A stretch of DNA of 64,000 nucleotides from Nitrosomonas sp. Nm132 (GTDB lineage: Bacteria > Pseudomonadota > Gammaproteobacteria > Burkholderiales > Nitrosomonadaceae). Made by a program: the position numbers and the translations under genes. Under the pieces are notes generated by a model. That model was given only the letters and a program-made list of their open reading frames with translations, did no database searches and was not told the origin of the DNA. Location: NCBI RefSeq assembly GCF_900100485.1, contig NZ_FNDH01000004.1, positions 91,869 through 155,868 of the forward strand, given 5' to 3'. Shown here piece after piece: positions 47,279-57,134 of this stretch. Position 1 is the first letter of the stretch, and every line of letters begins with the position of its first letter.

Positions 47279-50164
47279 ATGAAAACGATTCATGTCATCT
47301 GCCATACCCACTGGGACCGCGAATGGTATCGCACCTTTCAGCAGTTCCGCCTCAGACTGGTTCACCTCGTGGACGGCTTGCTCGATATCCTTGCCAAAGA
47401 TGGCAATTACAAATACTTCATGCTCGATGGGCAGACGATCGCGCTTGACGATTACCTGCTCATGCGACCCGAAGCGGAAGATACCCTGAAGGAGCATATC
47501 CGCAAGGGTCGTGTTTTGATCGGCCCCTGGCATATCCTGCCCGATATGTTTCTCGTGAGCCCCGAAGCGCATATTCGCAACCTGCTGGCAGGCGACCGCG
47601 AAGCGCGCAAGTTTGGCCAGAAAATGATGATCGGTTACATGCCGGATTCCTTCGGCCACATCGGGCAAATGCCGCAAATCCTGTGCGGATTCGGGATAAA
47701 TAACGCCTGCCTGTGGCGCGGACTGGATGATCAGCCTGCCGAGTTCTGGTGGCAATCTCCGGATGGTTCGCGTGTGCTGATGATGTACCTTCGCGACTCT
47801 TACAGCAATGGCGCAAGCCTTAACGCGGATCATCCCATGCAGTTTACTGAGCAAATCAAACAGGCCGCAGATTCGCTTGCGCCGCACTCCGTTACCTCGC
47901 ATTTGCTGGTTATGTATGGCACGGATCACATGGAACCACAGGGAGAAACAGCCCAAGCCATTCAAACTGCGAATGCACATCTCGAAGAATACGGCGTGAT
48001 GCATTCAACTTTGCCTGCTTATTTCAAAGAAATTCAGACTGAAATCGCAGATCGGAAATCAGAAATCCCCGTCATCATCGGCGAATTACGCTCTTCCAAA
48101 CGTTCCCCGCTATTGCCTGGCGTGTTGTCCACGCGGATGTGGATCAAGCAACGCAATCACGCCTGTGAGCATTTACTGGAGAAATGGGCCGAGCCATTGA
48201 GTTTGTTCGCTTCACTCATGACCATGGTTAGCAAACCCGCGCCCATTGTCCGTCAAGCATGGCAATTGCTGATGGCGTGTCATCCTCACGATTCGATTTG
48301 CGGCTGTTCCATTGACCAGGTGCACGAAGAGATGAAAGCGCGCTTCGATCAGGTGGAACAGATCGGTGAAGAGATCACACAACAGAGTCTCGAAGCGCTG
48401 GCATCTGTAATCAAAACCGACCATAGGTCATCATCCGTTAACCCTGATCTACCCTCCATCGTGGTCTTTAATCCGCTCTCTTTTTCCCGTACCGACGTCG
48501 TAAGTGTAAGCATTATCCTGCCAGCAAGCATCTCTGATTTCGAGATTGTTGACGAAGCGGGGAATATCGTGCCACACCAATCAGCCAGCGCAAACACTAC
48601 TGATTTGATCAATGTTCGTGTGCCGCATGAGAAGTTCGGCAGCCTGCTTGGAATGGTGCACGAAGGACGCGTCGGTAATCTGGCCATACAGGATATCCAC
48701 CTTGAGCGCGACGGTGCAACCGTGCGTATCGAAGCCATCTGTGCCGAAAGCGCGCTCCCTAAAGCAGAGGTCTGGAATAGCAGCGTGCAGGCGCTTCAGG
48801 AATACATTCATGATTCCAGCATCGAGACCTTCCACATCCATGCGCGTGCCGCCGGATCTGCAAATGTCACCTTTATCGCGAACGCTGTCCCTGCTTTGGG
48901 ATGGAAGACTTTCTACCTTCGCGCAAAGGAGAGTATTCCCGCTGAAATCAAGGTTCCGCTTGTCATGCGTCTGCTTGCGCCGCTGGTTTCTTTACCTTTC
49001 GTGCAGAAACGCATAGCGCGCTATTCCAAGCCAAAATGCCGCCTGCCCTACGTGATCGAAAACGCCCTCTTTTCCGTTGAGTTGGAATTGAGCGACCGGA
49101 CATTTACTGTTACTGACAAGGCAGCAGGAAAAATGTATCGCGGTTTGAACCGTTTTGTAGATGGCGGCGACTGCGGCGACGAATACAATTTCTCTCCGCC
49201 CGTGGTAGACGGTATACAGAATCTGCCTGTCTTGCGCGATGTCAGCATCGTACGTGGTTCTCTTCAACAGACCATGACGGTCTCTCTTGTGCTGAACATT
49301 CCCTCAGGTCTAAGCGCAGACAGGCAATCCCGCTCAAGCGAGAGGGTGGAGCTTCCCATTGCGACGACCCTCACGCTTACCACTGGCGTTCCACGTGTGG
49401 ATATCCATACGAGGCTGGATAACCGTGCCAAGGATCACCGCTTGCGGGTTCATTTTCCTGCCTGCGCAGAAAACGCAGAAAATATTAAATTTGCCCAATA
49501 TGATGGTCACTTTGAGATCGTCAAACGAAAAATAGGCATTCCTGTTCATGATTCAACGTGGGTGGAAGAGCCGCGCCCCGAAACACATCAACGCGCATTT
49601 ACCTCTGTCGCTGATATGGTCATCGCCAACCGCGGCCTGCCCGAAGTGGAAGTGACATCACGCCATGAAATCGCTATTACCCTGCTGCGCTGCGTCGGCT
49701 GGCTGTCACGCGATGATTTTTCCACACGCATTGGACACGCTGGTCCCTTCCTTGAAACCCCCAAGGCACAAATGCTGGGTGAATGGGATTTCCATTATTC
49801 AATCATTTTGCATCAGAACCATTTTCAGCAGGCATGGAGTTTTGATACCCCATTACGCGCGGTCTCAACAGATGTCCACAGCGGGCCGCTTTCTTCCGCA
49901 GGTTCCTTTGTCGACATAGACCATCCCTCTTTTCTGATCAGCGCGGTAAAAGAGACGGATGACGGCCGCGGCTGGCTCGTGCGCGGATATAACCTTTGCG
50001 ACGAAGATATTGAAGTTACCATCACGCCATGGCGCGAATTCAAAAAAGCTGAACGCGTGAATCTGGCTGAGCAAACAATCAGCCCACTCAAAACAGGGCA
50101 AAAAGGAGAGATCAAAATGGCTGTGCGCGGGCATGAAGTGGCGACGGTCATGTTTGTGAAATAG
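47279..50164 (+). CDS. GH38 alpha-mannosidase
   Basis: The 961-residue protein starts at ATG 47279, since MKTIHVICHTHWDREWYRTF is the usual opening of the family and a purine-rich stretch AAAAGGTAAG precedes it. Zinc ligands are in HTHWD (His 9-Asp 13 region), and the nucleophile Asp lies in YMPDSFGHIGQMPQIL (near 122-125). A second His pair is near CHPHDSICGCSIDQVH (about 335-348), and the C-terminal beta-sandwich domains follow. Bacterial GH38 enzymes trim alpha-mannosides or mannosylglycerate-type substrates. There is no signal peptide, so it is cytoplasmic. It lies divergent from glgC; the target glycan is unknown. Confidence 0.9.
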   Translation: MKTIHVICHTHWDREWYRTFQQFRLRLVHLVDGLLDILAKDGNYKYFMLDGQTIALDDYLLMRPEAEDTLKEHIRKGRVLIGPWHILPDMFLVSPEAHIRNLLAGDREARKFGQKMMIGYMPDSFGHIGQMPQILCGFGINNACLWRGLDDQPAEFWWQSPDGSRVLMMYLRDSYSNGASLNADHPMQFTEQIKQAADSLAPHSVTSHLLVMYGTDHMEPQGETAQAIQTANAHLEEYGVMHSTLPAYFKEIQTEIADRKSEIPVIIGELRSSKRSPLLPGVLSTRMWIKQRNHACEHLLEKWAEPLSLFASLMTMVSKPAPIVRQAWQLLMACHPHDSICGCSIDQVHEEMKARFDQVEQIGEEITQQSLEALASVIKTDHRSSSVNPDLPSIVVFNPLSFSRTDVVSVSIILPASISDFEIVDEAGNIVPHQSASANTTDLINVRVPHEKFGSLLGMVHEGRVGNLAIQDIHLERDGATVRIEAICAESALPKAEVWNSSVQALQEYIHDSSIETFHIHARAAGSANVTFIANAVPALGWKTFYLRAKESIPAEIKVPLVMRLLAPLVSLPFVQKRIARYSKPKCRLPYVIENALFSVELELSDRTFTVTDKAAGKMYRGLNRFVDGGDCGDEYNFSPPVVDGIQNLPVLRDVSIVRGSLQQTMTVSLVLNIPSGLSADRQSRSSERVELPIATTLTLTTGVPRVDIHTRLDNRAKDHRLRVHFPACAENAENIKFAQYDGHFEIVKRKIGIPVHDSTWVEEPRPETHQRAFTSVADMVIANRGLPEVEVTSRHEIAITLLRCVGWLSRDDFSTRIGHAGPFLETPKAQMLGEWDFHYSIILHQNHFQQAWSFDTPLRAVSTDVHSGPLSSAGSFVDIDHPSFLISAVKETDDGRGWLVRGYNLCDEDIEVTITPWREFKKAERVNLAEQTISPLKTGQKGEIKMAVRGHEVATVMFVK

Positions 50165-50332
50165 CAGGCTGGGTGAATCATTTAAAAGCGTTTTGGACAA
50201 TATAGCCAGCTTTACGAATATTTCACTTGGTTGGGTATATTATTGAAGTCGGTTGCCATGCCAATTTGCTGATAATTGAATTCCCGCCCAATTCAGAAGG
50301 CGCCGGAATTGAATCCTTAAAAAGGAAAATGC

Positions 50333-51664
50333 ATGAGAGTTACCGTCATAGGTGCAGGTTATGTCGGACTGGTTACTGGCGCTTGTTTCGCCGATGTGGG
50401 AAACGACGTGTTGTGTATCGATGTCGATTCCAAAAAAATCGAGTGTCTCCGGCGCGGTGAAATTTTCCTACGCGAACCGGGGCTTGACGCCATCGTCGCG
50501 CGCAATAGCACTGCGGGGCGCCTGCAATTTTCAATGAGCTATGACGAGGCAGCGGCCCATGCGTCGCTCATCTTCATCGCCGTGGGTACACCCTCCAGTG
50601 AAGACGGATCGGCTGATTTGTCGGGTGTACTGTCCTGTGCGCGCACCCTGGGTCAAAAAATCGAGCGAGACACGCTGGTGGTCGTCAAGTCTACCGTGCC
50701 CGTGGGTACCAATGACCAGGTGCTGGCCGCCTTGCAAAAGGAACTCGAGTTGCGTGGTTCAAACGCCAAGGTGAGTACCGCCTCAAATCCTGAATTCCTT
50801 AAAGAAGGCGCTGCCGTCGACGATTTCATGCGCCCCGACCGTATCGTGGTGGGCGTCAAGGATGCAACATCCGCTGAAACGCTGAGTGCGCTCTACACCC
50901 CTTTCAACCGTAACCGCGACCGGCTGCTGGTGATGGACGTGCGTTCGGCCGAGTTCACCAAATACGCGGCTAACGCCATGCTGGCTCTGCGCATTTCATT
51001 CATGAACGAGATGGCCAATATGGCCGACCGGCTGGGGGTGGATATCGAAGAAGTGCGCTATGGTATAGGCGCCGATCCACGCATTGGCCCGCACTTTCTG
51101 TACGCCGGCGTGGGTTTTGGCGGTTCGTGCTTTCCCAAAGATCTGCGCGCGCTGGCGCGCATCGCTGATGACATCGCAGAGCCTGCTCTCTTGCTGCGCG
51201 CAGCGATTAAAGTCAACGAACGGCAGCGCGGCATGCTGTTTGAAAAAATCAAAACATTTTTTGGTGGCGATGTGCAAGGGAAAACCATTGCGCTGTGGGG
51301 CTTGGCTTTCAAAGCCAATACGGACGACATGCGCGAAGCCCCCAGCCTCGCGCTGATCGATCGACTCACCCGATCTGGCGCGCGCGTGCGCGCCTACGAT
51401 CCAGCCGCTACCGACAACGCCCGCCGGATATTCAAGACCACTCAGGACATAGCATTCACCGCTTCAGCGCGCGAAGCCTGTCATGGCGCCGACGTGCTTG
51501 CTGTCATCACGGAATGGCTGGAATTCCGCAGTCCCGACTTTGAATGGCTTGCCGCCACGCTGAAAAGCAAAGCCCTGTTTGACGGTCGCAACCTTTACAA
51601 TCCCGCTTTCGTGCGTGCGAGCGGGTTGCAATATTTCGGTATGGGGCGGGGACGCCGTCCCTAG
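50333..51664 (+). CDS. ugd: UDP-glucose 6-dehydrogenase
   Basis: This NAD-dependent enzyme oxidises UDP-glucose to UDP-glucuronate. The 443-residue protein has the Rossmann start VTVIGAGYVGLVTGACFADVG, KSTVPVGT, NPEFLKEG, a catalytic-Cys block GVGFGGSCFPKDLRAL (Cys near 260) and a C-terminal ALWGLAFKANTDDMREAPS. The AAAAAGGAAAATGC leader gives a good ribosome binding site. It heads the run ugd-epimerase-glycosyltransferase-glycosyltransferase and supplies the uronate precursor of the surface glycan. Confidence 0.96.
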   Translation: MRVTVIGAGYVGLVTGACFADVGNDVLCIDVDSKKIECLRRGEIFLREPGLDAIVARNSTAGRLQFSMSYDEAAAHASLIFIAVGTPSSEDGSADLSGVLSCARTLGQKIERDTLVVVKSTVPVGTNDQVLAALQKELELRGSNAKVSTASNPEFLKEGAAVDDFMRPDRIVVGVKDATSAETLSALYTPFNRNRDRLLVMDVRSAEFTKYAANAMLALRISFMNEMANMADRLGVDIEEVRYGIGADPRIGPHFLYAGVGFGGSCFPKDLRALARIADDIAEPALLLRAAIKVNERQRGMLFEKIKTFFGGDVQGKTIALWGLAFKANTDDMREAPSLALIDRLTRSGARVRAYDPAATDNARRIFKTTQDIAFTASAREACHGADVLAVITEWLEFRSPDFEWLAATLKSKALFDGRNLYNPAFVRASGLQYFGMGRGRRP

Positions 51665-51674
51665 TCACGGCATC

Positions 51675-52664
51675 ATGTCCGCCCCCGTCATCGTCACCGG
51701 CGCCGCAGGTTTTATTGGCATGCACCTGGCTCAGGCGCTGCTGGGGCGCGGCGAGCAGGTCGTGGGGCTGGACAACCTCAACGATTACTACGATCCCGCG
51801 CTTAAACAAGCGCGGCTCGCGCAGTTACAGGGCCATCCAGGCTTTGCGTTTGAGCGTGTGGACATTACCGATCGAGAGGCATTCCCTGCGTTGCTCGCAC
51901 GGCTGCGCCCCGCACGCATCGTTCATCTGGCGGCGCAAGTAGGCGTGCGCTGTTCGATGACACATCCGCACGCTTACATCGATGCTAACTTGAGCGGTTT
52001 TCTCAACGTGCTGGAAGGGGCACGCTATCTGCAGCGCGAAGGGGCGTTCACGCATTTGGTGTATGCTTCGAGCTCCAGCGTGTATGGGGCCAACAGTAAG
52101 ACGCCGTTCTCGGTCGAAGACCGTGTGGACGCGCCTGTGAGCCTGTATGCGGCTTCTAAGCGCGCCAACGAATTGATGGCGCTGGTTTACGCACGTCAGT
52201 TTGGCGTGGCGGCGACGGGTTTGCGTTTTTTTACGGTGTATGGCCCGTGGGGACGGCCCGACATGGCAGCCTTCAAACTCACGCGTGCGATCCTGGCGGG
52301 TGAGCCGATTGATGTTTACAACCACGGTCAGTTGCAGCGCGATTTTACTTACATCGATGATGCTGTGGCCGGCATGCTGGCCGTGCTGGATCGCCCTGCA
52401 GCGGCGGTGGAGGGTGTTCCCCATGCGCTCTACAACATCGGCAACCACCAGCCCGAGCCCCTTCTGCGCTTTATCGAAGTACTGGCCCAGACGCTGGGCC
52501 GCGCCCCAAGAATGAATCTGTTGCCGATGCAACCGGGCGATGTGCTGACTACTTACGTCGACACTACGCCACTGCAGCGCGATTTCGGCTGGCGTGCAAC
52601 GACAACGATTGATCAAGGGTTACCCCGTTTCGTGGCCTGGTACCGGAGACACTATGGGATTTGA
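51675..52664 (+). CDS. Nucleotide-sugar epimerase (UDP-glucuronate 4-epimerase-like)
   Basis: From the ATG at 51675, ten bases after the ugd stop, the 329-residue SDR-type enzyme reads PVIVTGAAGFIGMHLAQALL. It then has DNLNDYYDPALKQARL, which is typical of UDP-glucuronate epimerases, the SSSSVYG block, and the YAASKRANELM catalytic Tyr-Lys pair (near 145-149). TVYGPWGRPDMA follows. The upstream ugd supplies UDP-glucuronate, so conversion to UDP-galacturonate is the most likely job. An earlier in-frame start would overlap ugd by almost 90 bases and lacks the family's N-terminus. Confidence 0.9.
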   Translation: MSAPVIVTGAAGFIGMHLAQALLGRGEQVVGLDNLNDYYDPALKQARLAQLQGHPGFAFERVDITDREAFPALLARLRPARIVHLAAQVGVRCSMTHPHAYIDANLSGFLNVLEGARYLQREGAFTHLVYASSSSVYGANSKTPFSVEDRVDAPVSLYAASKRANELMALVYARQFGVAATGLRFFTVYGPWGRPDMAAFKLTRAILAGEPIDVYNHGQLQRDFTYIDDAVAGMLAVLDRPAAAVEGVPHALYNIGNHQPEPLLRFIEVLAQTLGRAPRMNLLPMQPGDVLTTYVDTTPLQRDFGWRATTTIDQGLPRFVAWYRRHYGI

Positions 52665-52756
52665 TTTCCAGGAATCGCCCAGCGATAGCTTCAAGCCCAT
52701 GCGCTGCTTCGCCACATACGTTCAACGCGCCAGCACCGGGGAGATAAGGGGGACTC

Positions 52757-53935
52757 ATGGTCATGGGCACAGGTGAATCTCTGCACGTCGCGGTATTTTT
52801 ATCCGGCCTGGCTGGCGGTGGCGCGCAACGGCGCAGCTTGCTGCTTGCGCGGGGCTTCGTGGAACGCGGCTGCGCGGTCGACCTCATCGTCGTGCATGCT
52901 GAAGGCCCGTTCCGTACTGCGGTCGCACCCGGCATACGATTGCTCGCGCTCGAACCCTGTGCCTCCCGCTTGCCGGTAATCCGGCGCATCAAGGGACTGT
53001 GGGTGATAAGTAGTTTGTTTGCCCTGGCCCGATATCTTGCGACGACACGTCCTGACGTCCTGCTCGCTACGTCGATTCCCGCTAACCTGGCGGCGCTGTG
53101 GGGGCGTACGCTGTCGCGCACCCACACGCCCACCGTGATCACCGCCAATCTTAACCTCACGAAGGCGACCGTAAAGTGGGGCGCGCTCGTCGCGAAACTG
53201 CTGCGCTGGCTGATCGCGCGTGCCTATGGCGGGGCGCAGGCAGTCATCGCCATCTCACGGGGCGTGGCCGATGACCTCATAACGGTGACCGGCATTCCCG
53301 GGAAACGCGTATTCTCCATCTATAATCCGCTCGATCTCGAGCGAGTGACTCGCCAGTCGCGTGAGACGGTCGAGCACCCATGGCTGGCCGTTGGCGCGCC
53401 TCCCGTCGTGCTCGCGGTCGGCAAGCTCAAACGGCAGAAGGACTATCCTACGCTCGTGCGGGCCTTCGCGCGCGTGCGTGCGCATCGCGAGGTGCGCCTG
53501 GTGATCCTGGGCGAAGGCGAAGAGCGTGCGCGCCTCGAGCGGCTCATTAAAAATCTGGGTGTCGAAGCCGATGCCTACCTGCCCGGTTTTGTCGAGAATC
53601 CCTTCGCGTGGATGGCGCGGGTGTCGGTCTTCGTATTGGCATCGGCCTGGGAGGGACTAAGCAACGTGCTGCTCGAGGCGCTTGCCTGCGGCTGCACGGT
53701 CGTGAGCACGGACTGCCCGAGCGGTCCGCGCGAAATTCTCGCCGACGGCGCATTCGGGCATCTGGTTCCGGTAGGAGACGACGCGGCGCTGGCCGCTGCG
53801 ATCGCAGCGGCATTATCAGCACCTGCGCAGCGTGAGCGATCCGTCGCACGCGCAGCGGAGTTCGGCTTCGATGCCGCCGTAGAACGCTATCTCGCAGTTC
53901 TCCGCCGCGTCAGTGCGCTCAGGCAGGGAGACTGA
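52757..53935 (+). CDS. Glycosyltransferase (GT4 family)
   Basis: The 392-residue GT-B protein starts near ESLHVAVFLSGLAGGGAQRR (a donor/acceptor glycine loop) and has VIAISRGVADDL, YNPLDLERV, AVGKLKRQKDYPTLVRAFA and the donor site SAWEGLSNVLLEALACGC with the EALACG Glu (near 307). A run GTDCPSGPREIL follows in family style (here STDCPSGPREIL). GT4 enzymes retain the anomer and often build exopolysaccharide. It is followed after one base by a second, clearly related glycosyltransferase gene. A purine-rich AAGGGGG precedes the ATG. High GC suggests the block moved as one. Confidence 0.9.
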   Translation: MVMGTGESLHVAVFLSGLAGGGAQRRSLLLARGFVERGCAVDLIVVHAEGPFRTAVAPGIRLLALEPCASRLPVIRRIKGLWVISSLFALARYLATTRPDVLLATSIPANLAALWGRTLSRTHTPTVITANLNLTKATVKWGALVAKLLRWLIARAYGGAQAVIAISRGVADDLITVTGIPGKRVFSIYNPLDLERVTRQSRETVEHPWLAVGAPPVVLAVGKLKRQKDYPTLVRAFARVRAHREVRLVILGEGEERARLERLIKNLGVEADAYLPGFVENPFAWMARVSVFVLASAWEGLSNVLLEALACGCTVVSTDCPSGPREILADGAFGHLVPVGDDAALAAAIAAALSAPAQRERSVARAAEFGFDAAVERYLAVLRRVSALRQGD

Positions 53936-53936
53936 G

Positions 53937-55133
53937 GTGAGGATCGCCCTGTTCATCTACTCTCTGCGCGGTGGCGGCGCACAACATCGCGCCCTCACGC
54001 TCGCCAACGGCTTCGCCGCAAGGGGGCATGCGGTGGATCTCGTGGTTGTCTCCACCAACGGGAGTGCCGGGGTTACTTTGCACTCCGGCGTGCGCGTGAT
54101 TACGCTCGAGCAAGGCTGGCATCACCTGTTCGAGCGGCTCAATCGCCGTATCAACCTGCGTGGACTGCTCACCGCCAGCGCCATTCCGGCGTTGGCGCAC
54201 TATCTCCGGAACGAGCAGCCGGATGTGCTGCTGTCGGGAGCGAGTCATGTCAATCTGGTCGCCCTCTTTGCACGCCGTTTCTCCAAGACGAACGTGCCCC
54301 TTGTTCTGCGCGCGAGCAATTATCCCTCGGCTAACCTCCATGAATGGCCCTTGTTCCAGCAAGCGATCCGTCGGTTACTGCGGTACACGCTGGGTGTCGT
54401 TTATCCGTGGGCAGACCACATTATCGCGGTATCCAAAGGCGTCGCGCGCGACGTGCAGCGTCTTACCGGCCTGCCTGACGAGCGCGTGACCACGATCTAC
54501 AACCCCGTGGTTGGCCCTTATATTGCACGCCTTGCCGCGCAGCCGGTTGATCATGCGTGGGCCGCCGATGCTCACGTGCCGCTTATCCTTGCTGTGGGGC
54601 GTCTGACCGTACAGAAAGACTACCCGACGCTGATCCGTGCCTTTGCGCGGATCCACGCAGGACGTGCAGCGCATCTGGTGATCCTCGGAGAAGGACGTCA
54701 ACGCGGCAAGCTCGAGAAACTCGTGCGCGAGCTCGGCCTCGATGCTGATGTCGCTTTTCTGGGTCATACCGACAATCCGTTCGCGTGGATGTCGAAGGCA
54801 ACGATGCTCGTTTTGTCCTCGGCGTGGGAGGGATTGCCTGGCGTACTGATCGAGGCGCTAGCATGCGGTTGTCCGGTGGTGTCGACAGACTGTCCGAGCG
54901 GACCGCGCGAGATTCTCGAAGATGGCGTGATCGGCCCCTTGGTACCGGTTCATGACGACCACGTGCTGGCCTCAGCGATTCTCACGGTTCTCGCAGCGCC
55001 ACCGGATCGTACGAAGCTTCTGCGCCGGGCTGAGTATTTCCGCATCGATCCCGGCGTCGATGCGTACCTGCGTGTGCTCGCAGCTCAAGTCGCGGCTCGT
55101 AGCGCTTCGCCGGGGCGGAGCACCACGGCATGA
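53937..55133 (+). CDS. Glycosyltransferase (GT4 family), paralogue of the previous gene
   Basis: The reading from GTG at 53937 (VRIALFIYSLRGGGAQHRAL) starts one base after the preceding stop and is preferred over an earlier ATG at 53913 that overlaps the upstream gene; GGGAG lies nine bases before it. The 398-residue protein repeats the same landmarks as its neighbour (HIIAVSKGVARDVQRLTGLP, AVGRLTVQKDYPTLIRAFA, SSAWEGLPGVLIEALACGCP, STDCPSGPREILEDG). The two probably arose by tandem duplication and add successive sugars. Its 3' end overlaps the convergent ABC transporter gene by 49 bases. Confidence 0.9.
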   Translation: MRIALFIYSLRGGGAQHRALTLANGFAARGHAVDLVVVSTNGSAGVTLHSGVRVITLEQGWHHLFERLNRRINLRGLLTASAIPALAHYLRNEQPDVLLSGASHVNLVALFARRFSKTNVPLVLRASNYPSANLHEWPLFQQAIRRLLRYTLGVVYPWADHIIAVSKGVARDVQRLTGLPDERVTTIYNPVVGPYIARLAAQPVDHAWAADAHVPLILAVGRLTVQKDYPTLIRAFARIHAGRAAHLVILGEGRQRGKLEKLVRELGLDADVAFLGHTDNPFAWMSKATMLVLSSAWEGLPGVLIEALACGCPVVSTDCPSGPREILEDGVIGPLVPVHDDHVLASAILTVLAAPPDRTKLLRRAEYFRIDPGVDAYLRVLAAQVAARSASPGRSTTA

Positions 55134-56800
55134 CCGTGCTCAAGCTGGTAGGCGTGGTCAGCCAGGGCGAGCGGGGTGTGCTGGTGCGACACCGCGAGAA
55201 TTGTCACCGGGCCGCGCAGGCCCGCCACCATCTGCCATATCGCTTTCTCGCTGGCGGTATCCAGCATCGAAGTTGGCTCGTCGAGAATAAGGAGCTGTGG
55301 ACGACGCACCAGCGCGCGTGCGATCGCGATGCGCTGGCGCTCGCCCCCCGAGAATTTGGCGCCAAGCTCACCGACGCTGCTGTCGATGCCTTGCGGCAGG
55401 CATTCGATGAATGGCCACGCGCCGCAGCGCTGCAACGCTTCTTCGATGTCCGCGCGACGGATTTCGGGATCACCGAGCGATACGTTCAACGCGATGCTCT
55501 CATTGAACAACACCGTTTCCTGCGGGACATAACCGATCATGCGCCGCCATGCGGTTGCATCCAGCTCGCTGAGTGGCACGTCGTCCACAGAGATCTCGCC
55601 TGACTGCGGGTTGGCCAGGCGGGCGAGCAGGTCGATGATCGTGGTCTTGCCGGAGCCGGATGGGCCGACGAGCACGGTGAGTTTGCCGGCCGGAATGTTA
55701 AGGGATACGCCATCGAGGACCTTGTGCGTGTCGTGAGCGAAGAGCACATCGTGCAATACTATGCCACGTGAAAGGTGCGGCGTCTTGTTGCCCGTGATCA
55801 TCTCGCGCTCGGCCTCGGCCGCTTCGACGGTTGAGAGCAGTGACCAGTATGCGCTCTCTTTCTCGGCCATGTCCTGGTACTGCCGCTGCGCTTTGTTGAG
55901 GCTCGTCAGCATGCGAATGAACACCAGCGCGAGCATGAACACCAGCGAAATGTCGAGGCCGAGCACGACGATGCATACATACACACTGACAGCGACGTAG
56001 GACATGAGCGCCATATCCTGGAGCGCTGCGACAGCTTCTTTGGTGATCACCTGACGGCGCAGGGCGGCATTCAGCTGTTCGGTTTCGCTTATGAGCATCG
56101 GTGCGACGATCGGTTCGCGTCCCATGACCTTGACGAACTTGACGCCGCGAAAGACGTCGATGAGACGGGTGATGACATCCTTCTGTAGTGCCGTTTGCTG
56201 GGCGCCTGCAGCCCGTGTTATGCGGACGAGGTGACTGAGGATCAAGACGGTGATGATGCCGAGCGAAATCGCCACCGCAGTCGCTGACGAGGAAGTCATG
56301 GCAGCGACAATCGCGTAGGCAGCGACGATGATCAGTTGCGATACCATCGTGACGCCCGCCAAATAGGCTTGCGATGCGCGCGCGGCCTCTGCAGCGAAGG
56401 CGTTGGCAAGCGCCCCGACGGGCTGACTCGTGAAGTACGCCCAGCGCGTGCTGAGCAGGGAGCGCAGCAAACGCAGGCGAAGGTCGGTAGCAACTTGTGC
56501 GACGGTGTAGCCGACCTGGCGGTTGGCGACGAGCAACAGCGCTGACTTAATCAGCAACGCTGCGAGAATGACCAGCAGCAGAACGGGTGTGGACGGATGG
56601 AGCCCTGCATACGACAACAAGGGTCCCATTATCTGGCCGAGCGCTGAGTGTTCGGTGGCCGGCTGGTTACTGGCGAGGCTCAGCAGCGGAAGCAGCGTGG
56701 AAAACCCAAAACCTTCCACCGCTGCAGCCAGGACCAATGCTGCGAGCACCAGCGCGCTGCGCCACGGATCGCTACGGGAAAAGATGAGCAGCAGTTTCAT
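55085..56800 (-). CDS. ABC exporter (MsbA/lipid- or glycan-exporting type)
   Basis: The 571-residue half-transporter has an N-terminal membrane domain (six segments within about 15-310) and a C-terminal ATPase: Walker A VGPSGSGKTTIIDLL (near 370), signature FSGGERQRIAIARAL (near 478), Walker B LLILDEPTSMLD, and the H-loop in LAVSHQH. It works as a homodimer. Beside two glycosyltransferases it likely exports the glycan or lipid-linked sugar. It is on the opposite strand and meets the second glycosyltransferase tail to tail. Confidence 0.9.
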   Translation of the reverse strand: MKLLLIFSRSDPWRSALVLAALVLAAAVEGFGFSTLLPLLSLASNQPATEHSALGQIMGPLLSYAGLHPSTPVLLLVILAALLIKSALLLVANRQVGYTVAQVATDLRLRLLRSLLSTRWAYFTSQPVGALANAFAAEAARASQAYLAGVTMVSQLIIVAAYAIVAAMTSSSATAVAISLGIITVLILSHLVRITRAAGAQQTALQKDVITRLIDVFRGVKFVKVMGREPIVAPMLISETEQLNAALRRQVITKEAVAALQDMALMSYVAVSVYVCIVVLGLDISLVFMLALVFIRMLTSLNKAQRQYQDMAEKESAYWSLLSTVEAAEAEREMITGNKTPHLSRGIVLHDVLFAHDTHKVLDGVSLNIPAGKLTVLVGPSGSGKTTIIDLLARLANPQSGEISVDDVPLSELDATAWRRMIGYVPQETVLFNESIALNVSLGDPEIRRADIEEALQRCGAWPFIECLPQGIDSSVGELGAKFSGGERQRIAIARALVRRPQLLILDEPTSMLDTASEKAIWQMVAGLRGPVTILAVSHQHTPLALADHAYQLEHGHAVVLRPGEALRAAT

Positions 56801-57134
56801 GCATGCAGCCGATTAGATGGCCTTCGGCTCTGTATCTTTCCGTACATGCGAGCAGTCCAGCGAAAGGAGCTGTTATACTCGGTCGCAAGCGCGATCCTGC
56901 AGTCGTGCCATTTCAGGGTGGTATGTGCTTCAGGGTGCCGTTCCATGTAGACCCCGCTGTGTAACAGTTGATAACATGGCTTCAAGCATATACTCTACCT
57001 TAATTATCGGGTAGGTCCTTATAAAAACTTGTTGCCATGAAACACTTGATGAAATATTCAGCTTCTTAAATGGCAGCATGGAATAGGAGCGATGCCGGCT
57101 TTATGAAAAAACACTTCATTACTGGGGGGAGAGC
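56801..57134. other. Divergent intergenic region
   Basis: This 334-base gap separates the minus-strand ABC exporter from the plus-strand nucleotidyltransferase. It must hold both promoters. I see no gene, repeat or clear operator in it. Confidence 0.5.
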
